A stretch of 64,000 bases of DNA from Argopecten irradians. Taxonomy: Eukaryota > Mollusca > Bivalvia > Pectinida > Pectinidae. A model generated the notes under the pieces. The model was given only the letters and a program-made list of their open reading frames with translations, was not told where the DNA came from and searched no databases. A program made the translations under genes and the position numbers. Location: assembly GCF_041381155.1 (NCBI RefSeq), contig NC_091137.1, forward strand, positions 17,231,765-17,295,764. Direction: 5' to 3'. Below are positions 38,335 to 48,283 of the stretch, in pieces. The number at the start of each line of letters is the position of its first letter. The first letter of the stretch is position 1.

Positions 38335-38795
38335 TGTTTTCATACCAAATCTTGCTTTCTGATTGGCCAATATTGTTTTGCATACCACTATAATTAATTT
38401 TTCTTTGTTTTCATACCAAATCTGGCTTTCTGATTGGTCAATATTTTTTTTGCATACCACTATGAAAAAAAAAATCCGAGAATGGCGCGAAACCCCGACG
38501 TTTTCGTGACGTCACAATAGAGACATTGACGTTGCGTATTGATTCGGAAAAAAGAATCCCTTGGTAAACCACTAGATCTATAATGTTACATTTTAACATA
38601 CTTCATTTTATCAAATAGAGTATAAAATTAATTATAAGTATTGATGTCACTATTTTTTAATTTTATCGGGTTATGAAAAAAAGATTGTTTGCAAACTTTT
38701 GTGAGAATCCGCTACGCGGATTCACACAGTTTGCAAACAAATTTTTTTTTCATACCCCGATAAAATTAAAAAAAGGTGACATCAATGCTTAAATG
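38335..38795. mobile_element. Palindromic MITE family, inverted copy of 1201-1565
   Basis: Contains the flank with TTGGCCAATATT and GGCGCGAAA, a TGACGTCA octamer, and the palindrome 38639-38793 whose centre is GAATCCGCTACGCGGATTC. Closely similar to 1201-1565 in reverse orientation. Confidence 0.85.
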
Positions 38796-38799
38796 AAAA

Positions 38800-39108
38800 A
38801 AAAATCCGAGAATGTCGCGAAATCCCGACGTTATCGTGACGTCACAATAGAGACATTGACGTTGCGTATTGATTCGGAAAAAAGAATCCCTTGAAAACCA
38901 CTATATAGTTACATTTAAACATACTTCATTTTGAGTATAAAATTAATTATAAGTATTGATATCACTATTTTTTAATTTTATCGGGTTATCAAAAAAAAAA
39001 TGTTTGCAAACTTTTGTGAGAATCCGCTACGCGGATTCACACAGTTTGCAAACAATTTTTTTTCATACCCCGATGAAATTAAAAAAATAGTGATATCAAT
39101 GCTTAAAG
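38800..39108. mobile_element. Second tandem copy of the palindromic MITE
   Basis: Repeats the CCGAGAATG...GACGTCACAATAGAGAC flank and the palindrome (38953-39108), directly after the first copy. It ends exactly where the TTAA-type MITE begins. Confidence 0.8.
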
Positions 39109-39460
39109 ATGCTCCACCGCTGACAAATGGTATTTTTTCACTATTAAAACAGGACCAGACGATTTAGTAATTTTCTTCAGTTACAAAAGTTACTTACTTT
39201 ACACCATTACCACCATTGAAAAGTTTGAGCTTTGAATTTTACTTCAAGTTAAAAATATGAAAAATAATTAATTGCATCCCGAAAAAATTCCGTGGCACTA
39301 TATCTTATATGGAATCAAGTAATGATTGCGCATGCACCAAAGGCGAAATAAATTATTTTATGTAATTTTTTGTGTTAATTAGGCATATATATGCACGATT
39401 AAACACCAATTATTGTTCAAATGATGAATATCATTTATGCTCTGTCGGCGGTGGAGCATC
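39107..39460. mobile_element. TTAA-type MITE
   Basis: Same family as 8390-8742: TIR AGATGCTCCACCGCTGACA / TGTCGGCGGTGGAGCATC, TTAA at 39103-39106 and 39461-39464. Confidence 0.9.
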
Positions 39461-39902
39461 TTAAATGGTATAATGTATGTACACTATCCCGGAAACTGAA
39501 CAATGAAACACTTTCTTTATTATCAAGGTTGTGTTTTAATTGGGTTCTATATCTATCTCATTTGTTTTCATTCAAGGTTCATTGATATTAATTTGAATTT
39601 TGTTCTAGTCATTCATACAGCCGTTCTTGTAATTTCCTACGGACTGTTCATTTAGAATATATATATGTATTTGATTATTTTGATCGCTCTACTTGTACAG
39701 TCGGGAAAAATTCACAAAATCAATAACAGTGTTCTGGGTTTATTTTAACGAAATAACCTTATTTTAAGTGTCTTTACAGGCAAGAATTTCTTTAACTATA
39801 TGTCATTGAAATCTTATTTTTAGTTTTGTATGATATTTTATTTATTCGTTTTTATTTCTTTAATTTAGAATATTTTGGTACGTTTTGCAAGCTGACACTT
39901 AC

Positions 39903-40022
39903 ATAAATATTTCAACTCTGTTGAACAGTTGGTTGCTTGAAAAATAACTTGAGATCTTCCTGTGCATTGTGTACTTACACACTGGCCGTTAGGGGTTGAT
40001 GAACCAGAGACGGAGACAGAAT
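39903..40022 (-). CDS. Gene 3 exon (copy 1): CTLD1-C
   Basis: 120 bp, phase 1 at both ends (acceptor ttttcag, donor T|gtaagt). Encodes GQCVSTQC and NCSTELKYL, the second half of the lectin fold interrupted by WSC. Confidence 0.88.
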
Positions 40023-40238
40023 CTGAAAAGACAGTCATAAGTAGTACACCAATACCGTATAGTCTAATTATATTCACGGATCATATCCGTAAAATAATTA
40101 TAAATTGGTTTTTATCCTGATAATATAACCGATAAGAGATGAAGTGTGGTATACCAGTTGCACCATTCTTATCAATTTTACAACAAATCTTGACACAAAA
40201 GAATTATGATTATTATTGTACTATTGAGGAACACTTAC

Positions 40239-40377
40239 CGTCTTTGTTGTAAACACTCGCTGCACCGACGCCTCCACACCTCTCATCACGCTCTGACCCC
40301 GGGCAGGAAATGGCACACATGCTATCATTGCGTGGTCCGGTTGGATTACGTGAACCCATGCAAACACAAATACGATC
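40239..40377 (-). CDS. Gene 3 exon (copy 1): WSC second half
   Basis: 139 bp, phase 0 in, phase 1 out. Motifs ICVCMG, MCAISC, RCGG and ASVYN: clear WSC C-terminal half. Confidence 0.92.
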
Positions 40378-40538
40378 CTGCAACAAATGTAAAAGGTCAC
40401 TTTGATACCAACGACCATGAAAAAGCAAACATTGTGGAATCGCTATAGGTGGCACAAGTCATGACAATGATAATTAACTTGATGTAAGTATCAATACATT
40501 GTGTTGAATTAAAGTTATGTAAATATGTATTTCACTAC

Positions 40539-40642
40539 CTGGAGAGCAAAATAGGTGGACGTTCTGCAGTATATCTGGCAAAGTCCGGGACTGTTCGTAG
40601 GTAGTGCAGTTCCAGACAGCTTTCTGTTAATAGGATAACATC
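40539..40642 (-). CDS. Gene 3 exon (copy 1): WSC first half
   Basis: 104 bp, phase 1 in, phase 0 out. Starts GCYPINR, contains LCQIYC and ends TYFALQ, the classic N-terminal half of WSC. Confidence 0.92.
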
Positions 40643-40837
40643 CTGGAACAAGCAATTCGTGACATCGAAGGACATATTGCTGAATCATAAGGAATCATCA
40701 TTTGTCAACGCAATGGTGAACACTAAATAACGAATGACATTAATGATCGAGTCATCCGTGGTGAAAAAAACTTATAAAGATGACGAGGTATGAAGTGTTT
40801 TGGATTAATTGTTCATAAACAAAATGGCTAATGGTAA

Positions 40838-41119
40838 TTTTTCATCATTTAAAAAAAAAACAAGATTAGATTGGTGATTATCTTTTTTGTATCAAAATTA
40901 CATACTTTACATTATCATTTCATGTAAAAGTTGGGGCATTTTATTTACTTCAGAATGAAATGAATTAGAATTGTTAATTGCATCTACAATTCAAGGCAAT
41001 ATAAAAACCTTATATGGAATGCGGTGTTTTTGTGTTACTTAGACATAATTATACGATTCAACATTTTTTTAGTACAGATGATAAATATTGTTTATGCCTG
41101 TCGGTAGTGGAGCATTTTA
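40838..41119. mobile_element. Decayed TTAA-type MITE, copy 1
   Basis: Diverged member of the AGATGCTCC family; the right end reads TGTCGGTAGTGGAGCAT. In the intron between WSC-A and CTLD1-N. Confidence 0.65.
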
Positions 41120-41394
41120 ACATAAAAAACTACACTAACTGAAAACATCTTTGATTATGGTATTCGTCAATTTATTGCACTAAAGACACTACTGGTCATC
41201 TGGTGACATTTCAATCTAAATCAATGCGAGAAAACAACATAAAAAGGACCCCAACGGGACAAAATCAGTACGACAATGCAAAAACTATTTCTTTCGGATT
41301 GGCGCGTGGTTTTTTCGCATTATCGCCTGATTTTGTGGCGTTGAAGCATGATATTATCGCCTAGTCATATATGTAGATACAAAAAATATCTTAC

Positions 41395-41586
41395 CACTAT
41401 ATGATATCCATGCGGACATAACCTGTGTCCAAATAACAGTGTCCATGGGGACGATATGGTTGTAAATTAAAGACGTCACTTCCGGAGTAGGCCGAAACAA
41501 ACCTCCAGAGAGGGATTTAAAACAAAAATTCTGTGCCTCCATCCATGTGTTTGGTGTTCGGATGTAGTAGTATTTCAGGGTACCAC
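41395..41586 (-). CDS. Gene 3 exon (copy 1): CTLD1-N
   Basis: 192 bp, phase 1 at both ends (acceptor aatag, donor G|gtaaga). Encodes TLKYYYIRTPNTWMEAQNFC, GGLFRPTPEV and VIWTQVMSAWISYSG; closely related to CTLD1-N of Gene 2 and more distantly to Genes 1 and 4. The polypyrimidine tract is weak, but the phase fits both possible upstream exons. Confidence 0.85.
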
Positions 41587-42361
41587 CTATTATATTGGTA
41601 ATGTAAATGATGTCATTAGCATTATCTAATGAAAACAGATCATTTGATTTATTATTCAAATGGGAATGGTTATGAAAAAAAGACAATTTCTTATAATCAG
41701 TATTTCATTATAATAATACTTAAAACCCAAGTTCCATGCAAGTAGTTCCCTTAGATTCTAGGAAGTGATAAATGACCCCTTATACGAAGTTGGACAGATG
41801 CTGTTCTTGCACAATCGTTTGTTATACTGCTATTTTCTTATATAGATATATCCCATAGGGGCTGAGAGTGTACATACAAAATGTATTAATTTCCGTTTCT
41901 TATTATATTTTATAATGTATTTATTTTATGGGCGCGGGGTGGAGAGAAGAGACGCGAACTTCCAAGATGCCACAAAGACATTCTTTCTGTTCTCTGTTTT
42001 TGGTGAAAACTTGCATATAAATGCAGAACTTTTGAAAATTGATACAAACGGTCATAAGGGATCCTGTATGGAATTGGAATATTGTGCAAATGATAGTTTA
42101 GTCAAAACTGCATTTTTACCGAATGGTGTCGTTCATAAGACAACATTCCTCAATTACTAGTGTGTTTGGACCAAAATGTTTAAACTAACAGTTATAATTA
42201 GTTCAGAAATGTCCGAACAGCGTGAACAAATGCCGCAACATCCAATATAGCTAGTTTTATGAAGTAATACATATACTTAAGAAATCAAAAAACTTGAACG
42301 TAATGCAAAGGATTTGAATTGCTTCATCTTATTTCATTATGTTCCAAATACAAAAACATAC

Positions 42362-42452
42362 CTCTTGTGCTGGACAGTCCAAGAAAAGAGAAGAGAAACA
42401 TCCTTATTAGGGTATGTTTAAATTTCCATGTGGTATTCAATGTTATTTCCAT
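42362..42452 (-). CDS. Gene 3 first exon (copy 1): signal peptide
   Basis: 91 bp from ATG at 42452 to donor G|gtatgt, phase 1. 30 residues with a hydrophobic core MFLFSFLGLSS. Differs from copy 2 at two positions (KFK for KWK, IRM for IWM), a notable share of the differences between the copies. Confidence 0.75.
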
Positions 42453-43336
42453 GGCTTCACATTGGTACTACATACACGTTTTAGCATTTACATTGTCTGA
42501 AAATTGTTGTCAATTCATGATAAAGTTGCCACAACGGTCTTCTATTGTTATTACACATATTCATAACACAAAATAATATATGTAGCTTTAAATTCGACTT
42601 TAAAATATGTCCGCGTTTTCTTTTTACAAATGAGCCACCATATGTATAAACAGAGGAACAATAAACAGGTCACTTTATCAGATCTATATACAATGTACAT
42701 ATCATACTATAAATAGAACTTCTTGTCATTGTTGATAAAGAGTGTTATAACAATCGCAGGGGACAAATACCACTGATATAAAAGTGTGCTATTCGAGTTT
42801 CATCGCTTTCATTAATATATAATAAATAAATGTTGAGTTTCAAACGGAAAACCAAAATTATGTGATCATATCCTTGTACTCGAAACCTTGCAAACACAGA
42901 ATTAATTTTAACGACAAGCTAGAAGAAGATTATAAAAATCTCCAAATGATATCATAATAGTGTGAATGGTTATAGACCTCATTGTATCTTGTTGGTGTGC
43001 CTGTTATCACAGTTATAAGTATAATGTTGTCATTTAACCTATTGTGATTCATTATTACAATTACTCACTATTTATAGGTGACTGATAACTAAGTTAATGT
43101 TTGAAACATCTTATTTTAGAAAATAGATTCATAAGTTTAAAAAGTTGTTGGTCACAATTGAATCAAATTTAAAAAACAAAATAAGCTAATAGGCTAATTA
43201 TGTAATTGGTTTATTGAAAGACACTGTGATCAATTTTAATATTTTTTTTCGTTTTCATACGTTTTATGGACATAGATGATGTCGTTAACATATAGTGGTA
43301 AGGTTGTGTCGTTTTACAATATCAACAGAAATATTA
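42453..43336. other. Upstream region of Gene 3 copy 1
   Basis: Presumed 5' UTR and promoter region of the inner start site, duplicated at 46710-47593. AT-rich, no further exon recognised. Confidence 0.5.
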
Positions 43337-44017
43337 ATACGGGGGTTTCAAGATCCAAAAATGACGTGGGTAAAGTACAGTAAACGCAGTGGTTGCCGTG
43401 CAAGAATACACACACGGAACACTGACTTCCGCAATGCCTAACCGATTAGGCCTATTGTATCTGTATAACAAATTTTCAATAAACTGCATGTATGAATGAA
43501 ATGTTTATCTTTAATTATATATCAGCAAATAAAATATTTAACAAATATTGTATAAATGGGATGAAAAAAGATAAAGTTAATGTGGAAATATATTTTGTGT
43601 ACTCTCTGAATTTGACATTTCCCGCCAAATTGAAGCCAGCTGTTTCGGGAGTCCATCTATTGACCGGCTGTTCCAACAATCGTATAACATTAAAAAAACA
43701 GAGTTTTATTTTATTTGAACAACTTAATTTTTAATAAAATGGTCGGTCGAAATGTAAATATAAGGAATGATTGTAATTATTATATTTCAACAGGACGTGC
43801 CAACGTGCGTCATTTAAAATGTATGTACAAAAAATGCAGTTTACGCACCAGTAAACAACAAACCATAAAAATCATTCCTTAATTAGTCCCACCTTCCGGT
43901 GATTACGACGTCACGAAACTCACGTCAAATGATGACGTCACAATCACCACATGCTTTGACTAATCGACGGGTAATTGTACATTATCACGTCATTTTTGGA
44001 TCTAGAAACCCCCGTAA
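43337..44017. mobile_element. TIR element at the duplication boundary, copy 1
   Basis: About 680 bp with terminal inverted repeat ATACGGGGGTTT..GATCCAAAAATGACGT and complement. Carries TGACGTCA octamers and a short ORF without known domain. A shorter relative with the same ends is at 52911-53102. Its right end is 7 bp from the duplication junction. Confidence 0.8.
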
Positions 44018-44158
44018 TGTATTTTGTCTTTACAGGCAAGAATTTCTTTAACTATATGTCATTGAAATCTTATTTTTAGTTTTGTATGATATTTTATTTA
44101 TTCGTTTTTATTTCTTTAATTTAGAATATTTTGGTACGTTTTGCAAGCTGACACTTAC

Positions 44159-44278
44159 ATAAATATTTCAACTCTGTTGAACAGTTGGTTGCTTGAAAAA
44201 TAACTTGAGATCTTCCTGTGCATTGTGTACTTACACACTGGCCGTTAGGGGTTGATGAACCAGAGACGGAGACAGAAT
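44159..44278 (-). CDS. Gene 3 exon (copy 2): CTLD1-C
   Basis: Same sequence and phases as 39903-40022. Its donor T| could join the copy 1 CTLD1-N acceptor (GT), giving a Cys codon and a protein with two nested heads. Confidence 0.88.
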
Positions 44279-44495
44279 CTGAAAAGACAGTCATAAGTAG
44301 TACACCAATACCGTATAGTCTAATTATATTCACGGATCATATCCGTAAAATAATTATAAATTGGTTTTTATTCCTGATAATATAACCGATAAGAGATGAA
44401 GTGTGGTATACCAGTTGCACCATTCTTATCAATTTTACAACAAATCTTGACACAAAAGAATTATGATTATTATTGTACTATTGAGGAACACTTAC

Positions 44496-44634
44496 CGTCT
44501 TTGTTGTAAACACTCGCTGCACCGACGCCTCCACACCTCTCATCACGCTCTGACCCCGGGCAGGAAATGGCACACATGCTATCATTGCGTGGTCCGGTTG
44601 GATTACGTGAACCCATGCAAACACAAATACGATC
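44496..44634 (-). CDS. Gene 3 exon (copy 2): WSC second half
   Basis: Copy of 40239-40377 with intact frame and splice sites; phase 0 to phase 1. Confidence 0.9.
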
Positions 44635-44795
44635 CTGCAACAAATGTAAAAGGTCACTTTGATACCAACGACCATGAAAAAGCAAACATTGTGGAATCGC
44701 TATAGGTGGCACAAGTCATGACAATGATAATTAACTTGATGTAAGTATCAATACATTGTGTTGAATTAAAGTTATGAAAATATGTATTTCACTAC

Positions 44796-44899
44796 CTGGA
44801 GAGCAAAATAGGTGGACGTTCTGCAGTATATCTGGCAAAGTCCGGGACTGTTCGTAGGTAGTGCAGTTCCAGACAGCTTTCTGTTAATAGGATAACATC
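44796..44899 (-). CDS. Gene 3 exon (copy 2): WSC first half
   Basis: Copy of 40539-40642 with intact frame and splice sites; phase 1 to phase 0. Confidence 0.9.
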
Positions 44900-45094
44900 C
44901 TGGAACAAGCAATTCGTGACATCGAAGGACATATTGCTGAATCATAAGGAATCATCATTTGTCAACGCAATGGTGAACACTAAATAACGAATGACATTAA
45001 TGATCGAGTCATCCGTGGTGAAAAAAACTTATAAAGATGACGAGGTATGAAGTGTTTTGGATTAATTGTTCATAAACAAAATGGCTAATGGTAA

Positions 45095-45376
45095 TTTTTC
45101 ATCATTTAAAAAAAAAACAAGATTAGATTGGTGATTATCTTTTTTGTATCAAAATTACATACTTTACATTATCATTTCATGTAAAAGTTGGGGCATTTTA
45201 TTTACTTCAGAATGAAATGAATTAGAATTGTTAATTGCATCTACAATTCAAGGCAATATAAAAACCTTATATGGAATGCGGTGTTTTTGTGTTACTTAGA
45301 CATAATTATACGATTCAACATTTTTTTAGTACAGATGATAAATATTGTTTATGCCTGTCGGTAGTGGAGCATTTTA
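45095..45376. mobile_element. Decayed TTAA-type MITE, copy 2
   Basis: Duplicate of 40838-41119, showing that the MITE was present before the segmental duplication. Confidence 0.65.
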
Positions 45377-45651
45377 ACATAAAAAACTACACTAACTGAA
45401 AACATCTTTGATTATGGTATTCGTCAATTTATTGCACTAAAGACACTACTGGTCATCTGGTGACATTTCAATCTAAATCAATGCGAGAAAACAACATAAA
45501 AAGGACCCCAACGGGACAAAATCAGTACGACAATGCAAAAATTATTTCTTTCGGATTGGCGCGTGGTTTTTTCGCATTATCGCCTGATTTTGTGGCGTTG
45601 AAGCATGATATTATCGCCTAGTCATATATGTAGATACAAAAAATATCTTAC

Positions 45652-45843
45652 CACTATATGATATCCATGCGGACATAACCTGTGTCCAAATAACAGTGTC
45701 CATGGGGACGATATGGTTGTAAATTAAAGACGTCACTTCCGGAGTAGGCCGAAACAAACCTCCAGAGAGGGATTTAAAACAAAAATTCTGTGCCTCCATC
45801 CATGTGTTTGGTGTTCGGATGTAGTAGTATTTCAGGGTACCAC
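45652..45843 (-). CDS. Gene 3 exon (copy 2): CTLD1-N
   Basis: Copy of 41395-41586, same phases and splice sites, identical translation. Confidence 0.87.
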
Positions 45844-46618
45844 CTATTATATTGGTAATGTAAATGATGTCATTAGCATTATCTAATGAAAACAGATCAT
45901 TTGATTTATTATTCAAATGGGAATGGTTATGAAAAAAAGACAATTTCTTATAATCGTTATTTCATTATAATAATACTTAAAACCTAAGTTTCATCCAACT
46001 AGTTCCTTTAGATTCTAGGAAGTGATAAATGACCCCTTATACGAAGTTGGACAGATGCTGTTCTTGCACAATCGTTTGTTATACTGCTATTTTCTTATAT
46101 AGATATATCCCATAGGGGCTGAGAGTGTACATACAAAATGTATTAATTTCCGTTTCTTATTATATTTTATAATGTATTTATTTTATGGGCGCGGGGTGGA
46201 GAGAAGAGACGCGAACTTCCAAGATGCCACAAAGACATTCTTTCTGTTCTCTGTTTTTGGTGAAAACTTGCATATAAATGCAGAACTTTTGAAAATTGAT
46301 ACAAACGGTCATAAGGGATCCTGTATGGAATTGGAATATTGTGCAAATGATAGTTTAGTCAAAACTGCATTTTTACCGAATGGTGTCGTTCATAAGACAA
46401 CATTCCTCAATTACTAGTGTGTTTGGACCAAAATGTTTAAACTAACAGCTATAATTAGTTCAGAAATGTCCGAACAGCGTGAACAAATGCCGCAACATCC
46501 AATATAGCTAGTTTTATGAAGTAATACATATACTTAAGAAATCAAAAAACTTGAACGTAATGCAAAGGATTTGAATTGCTTCATCTTATTTCATTATGTT
46601 CCAAATACAAAAACATAC

Positions 46619-46709
46619 CTCTTGTGCTGGACAGTCCAAGAAAAGAGAAGAGAAACATCCATATTAGGGTATGTTTCCATTTCCATGTGGTATTCAATGT
46701 TATTTCCAT
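46619..46709 (-). CDS. Gene 3 first exon (copy 2): signal peptide
   Basis: 91 bp, ATG at 46709, donor G|gtatgt in phase 1; hydrophobic stretch LIWMFLFSFLGLSS. This would be the outer start of Gene 3. Used alone with copy 2 it encodes a head with no CTLD2, stalk or TM unless it splices into copy 1 or onward. Confidence 0.75.
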
Positions 46710-47593
46710 GGCTTCACATTGGTACTACATACACGTTTTAGCATCTACATTGTCTGAAAATTGTTGTCTATTCATGATAAAGTTGCCACAACGGTCTTCT
46801 ATTGTTATTACACATATTCATAACACAAAATAATATATGTAGCTTTAAATTCGACTTTAAAATATGTCCGCGTTTTCTTTTTACAAATGAGCCACCATAT
46901 GTATAAACAGAGGAACAATAAACAGGTCACTTTATCAGATCTATATACAATGTACATATCATACTATAAATAGAACTTCTTGTCATTGTTGATAAAGAGT
47001 GTTATAACAATCGCAGGGGACATATACCACTGATATAAAAGTGTGCTATTCGAGTTTCATCGCTTTCATTAATATATAATAAATAAATGTTGAGTTTCAA
47101 ACGGAAAACCAAAATTATGTGATCATATCCTTGTACTCGAAACCTTGCAAACACAGAATTAATTTTAACGACAAGCTAGAAGAAGATTATAAAAATCTCC
47201 AAATGATATCATAAATTGTGTGAATAGTTATAGACCTCATTGTATCTTGTTGGTGTGCCTGTTATCACAGTTATGGGTATAATGTTGTCATTTAACCTAT
47301 TGTGATTCATTATTACAATTACTCACTATTTATAGGTGACTGATAACTAAGTTAATGTTTGAAACATCTTATTTTAGAAAATAGATTCATAAGTTTAAAA
47401 AGTTGTTGGTCACAATTGAATCAAATTTAAAAAACAAAATAAGCTAATAGGCTAATTATGTAATTGGTTTATTGAAAGACACCGTGATCAATTTTAATAT
47501 TTTTTTCGTTTTCATACGTTTTATGGACATAGATGATGTCGTTAACATATAGTGGTAAGGTGTTGTCGTTTTACAATATCAACAGAAATATTA
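46710..47593. other. Upstream region of Gene 3 copy 2
   Basis: Duplicate of 42453-43336; probable outer promoter region. No motif strong enough to name. Confidence 0.5.
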
Positions 47594-48276
47594 ATACGTG
47601 GGTTTCGAGATCCACAAATGACGTGGGTAAACTTGCGTAAACGCAGTGGTTGCCGTGCAAGAATACACACACGGAACACTGACTTACGCAATGCCCAACC
47701 GATTAGGCCTATTGTATCTGTATAACAAATTTTCAATAAACTGCATGTATGAATGTAATGTTAATCTTTAATTATATATCAGCAAATAAAATATTTAACA
47801 AATATTGTATAAATGGGATGAAAAAAGATAAAGTTAATGTGGAAATATATTTTGTGTACTCTCTGAATTTGACAACATTTCCCGCCAAATTGAAGCCAGC
47901 TGTTTCGGGATTCCATCAATTGACCGGCTGTTCCAACAATCGTATAATATTAAAAAAACAAAGTTTTATTTTATTTGAACACTTAATTTTTAATAAAATG
48001 GTCGGTCGAAATGTAAATATAAGGAATGATTGTAATTATTATATTTCAACAGGACGTGCTAACGCGCGTCATTTAAAATGTATGTACAAAAAATGCAGTT
48101 TACACACCAGTAAACAACAAACCATAAAAATCATTCCTTAATTAGTCCCACCTTCCGGTGATTACGACGTCACGAAACTCACGTCAAATGATAACGTCAC
48201 AATCACCAGATGCTTTGACTAATCGACGGGTAATTGTACATTATCACGTCATTTTTGGATCTCTAAACCCCCGTAA
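47594..48276. mobile_element. TIR element at the duplication boundary, copy 2
   Basis: Duplicate of 43337-44017 with a few indels; ends 7 bp before the duplicated segment ends. Confidence 0.8.
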
Positions 48277-48283
48277 TGTATTT

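Larger units (their letters stand above)
39769..44024. repeat. Tandem segmental duplication, copy 1
   Basis: 4256 bp repeated head-to-tail at 44025-48283 with only scattered substitutions and 1-3 nt indels. The unit spans Gene 3 exons for signal, CTLD1-N, WSC-A, WSC-B and CTLD1-C and their introns, plus a TIR element at its right end. All splice sites and the reading frame are intact in both copies. Confidence 0.97.
26556..46709 (-). other. Gene 3: nested CTLD/WSC gene with duplicated head
   Basis: Exon order: copy 2 head (46709-44159, five exons), copy 1 head (42452-39903, five exons), CTLD2-N (33296-33108), CTLD2-C (32744-32643), stalk (32234-26556). From either ATG all junctions are in phase up to CTLD2-C. 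Starting at 42452 gives a one-headed protein like Genes 2 and 4. Starting at 46709 and skipping the inner signal exon, which has no acceptor, gives two tandem CTLD/WSC heads. The stalk carries frame slips and no TM exon is visible, so the 3' half may be damaged, wrongly assembled, or continue into the Gene 2 exon at 24443, which begins with Thr-rich sequence in a compatible phase. It contains a 4.2-kb LTR element in one intron. Confidence 0.7.
44025..48283. repeat. Tandem segmental duplication, copy 2
   Basis: Colinear with 39769-44024 (offset 4256-4257 through the exons). Breakpoints: copy 2 begins TGTCTTTACAGG as copy 1 does, and both copies end GTAATGTATTT. It carries a second full set of the first five Gene 3 exons. 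Confidence 0.97.

Noticed and set aside
40206-40448. Plus-strand 80-codon ORF opposite the WSC exons
   Set aside because: Antisense shadow of the WSC-B exon; Cys pattern and splice phases support the minus strand.
41915-42160. 81-codon plus-strand ORF, duplicated at 46172-46417
   Set aside because: Identity between copies is explained by the recent segmental duplication; no domain, no splice or promoter evidence, lies in a Gene 3 intron.
47749-48141. Plus-strand ORF of 130 codons
   Set aside because: Lies inside the TIR element; the copy 1 equivalent (43492-43734) is truncated by an indel, so the frame is not kept.
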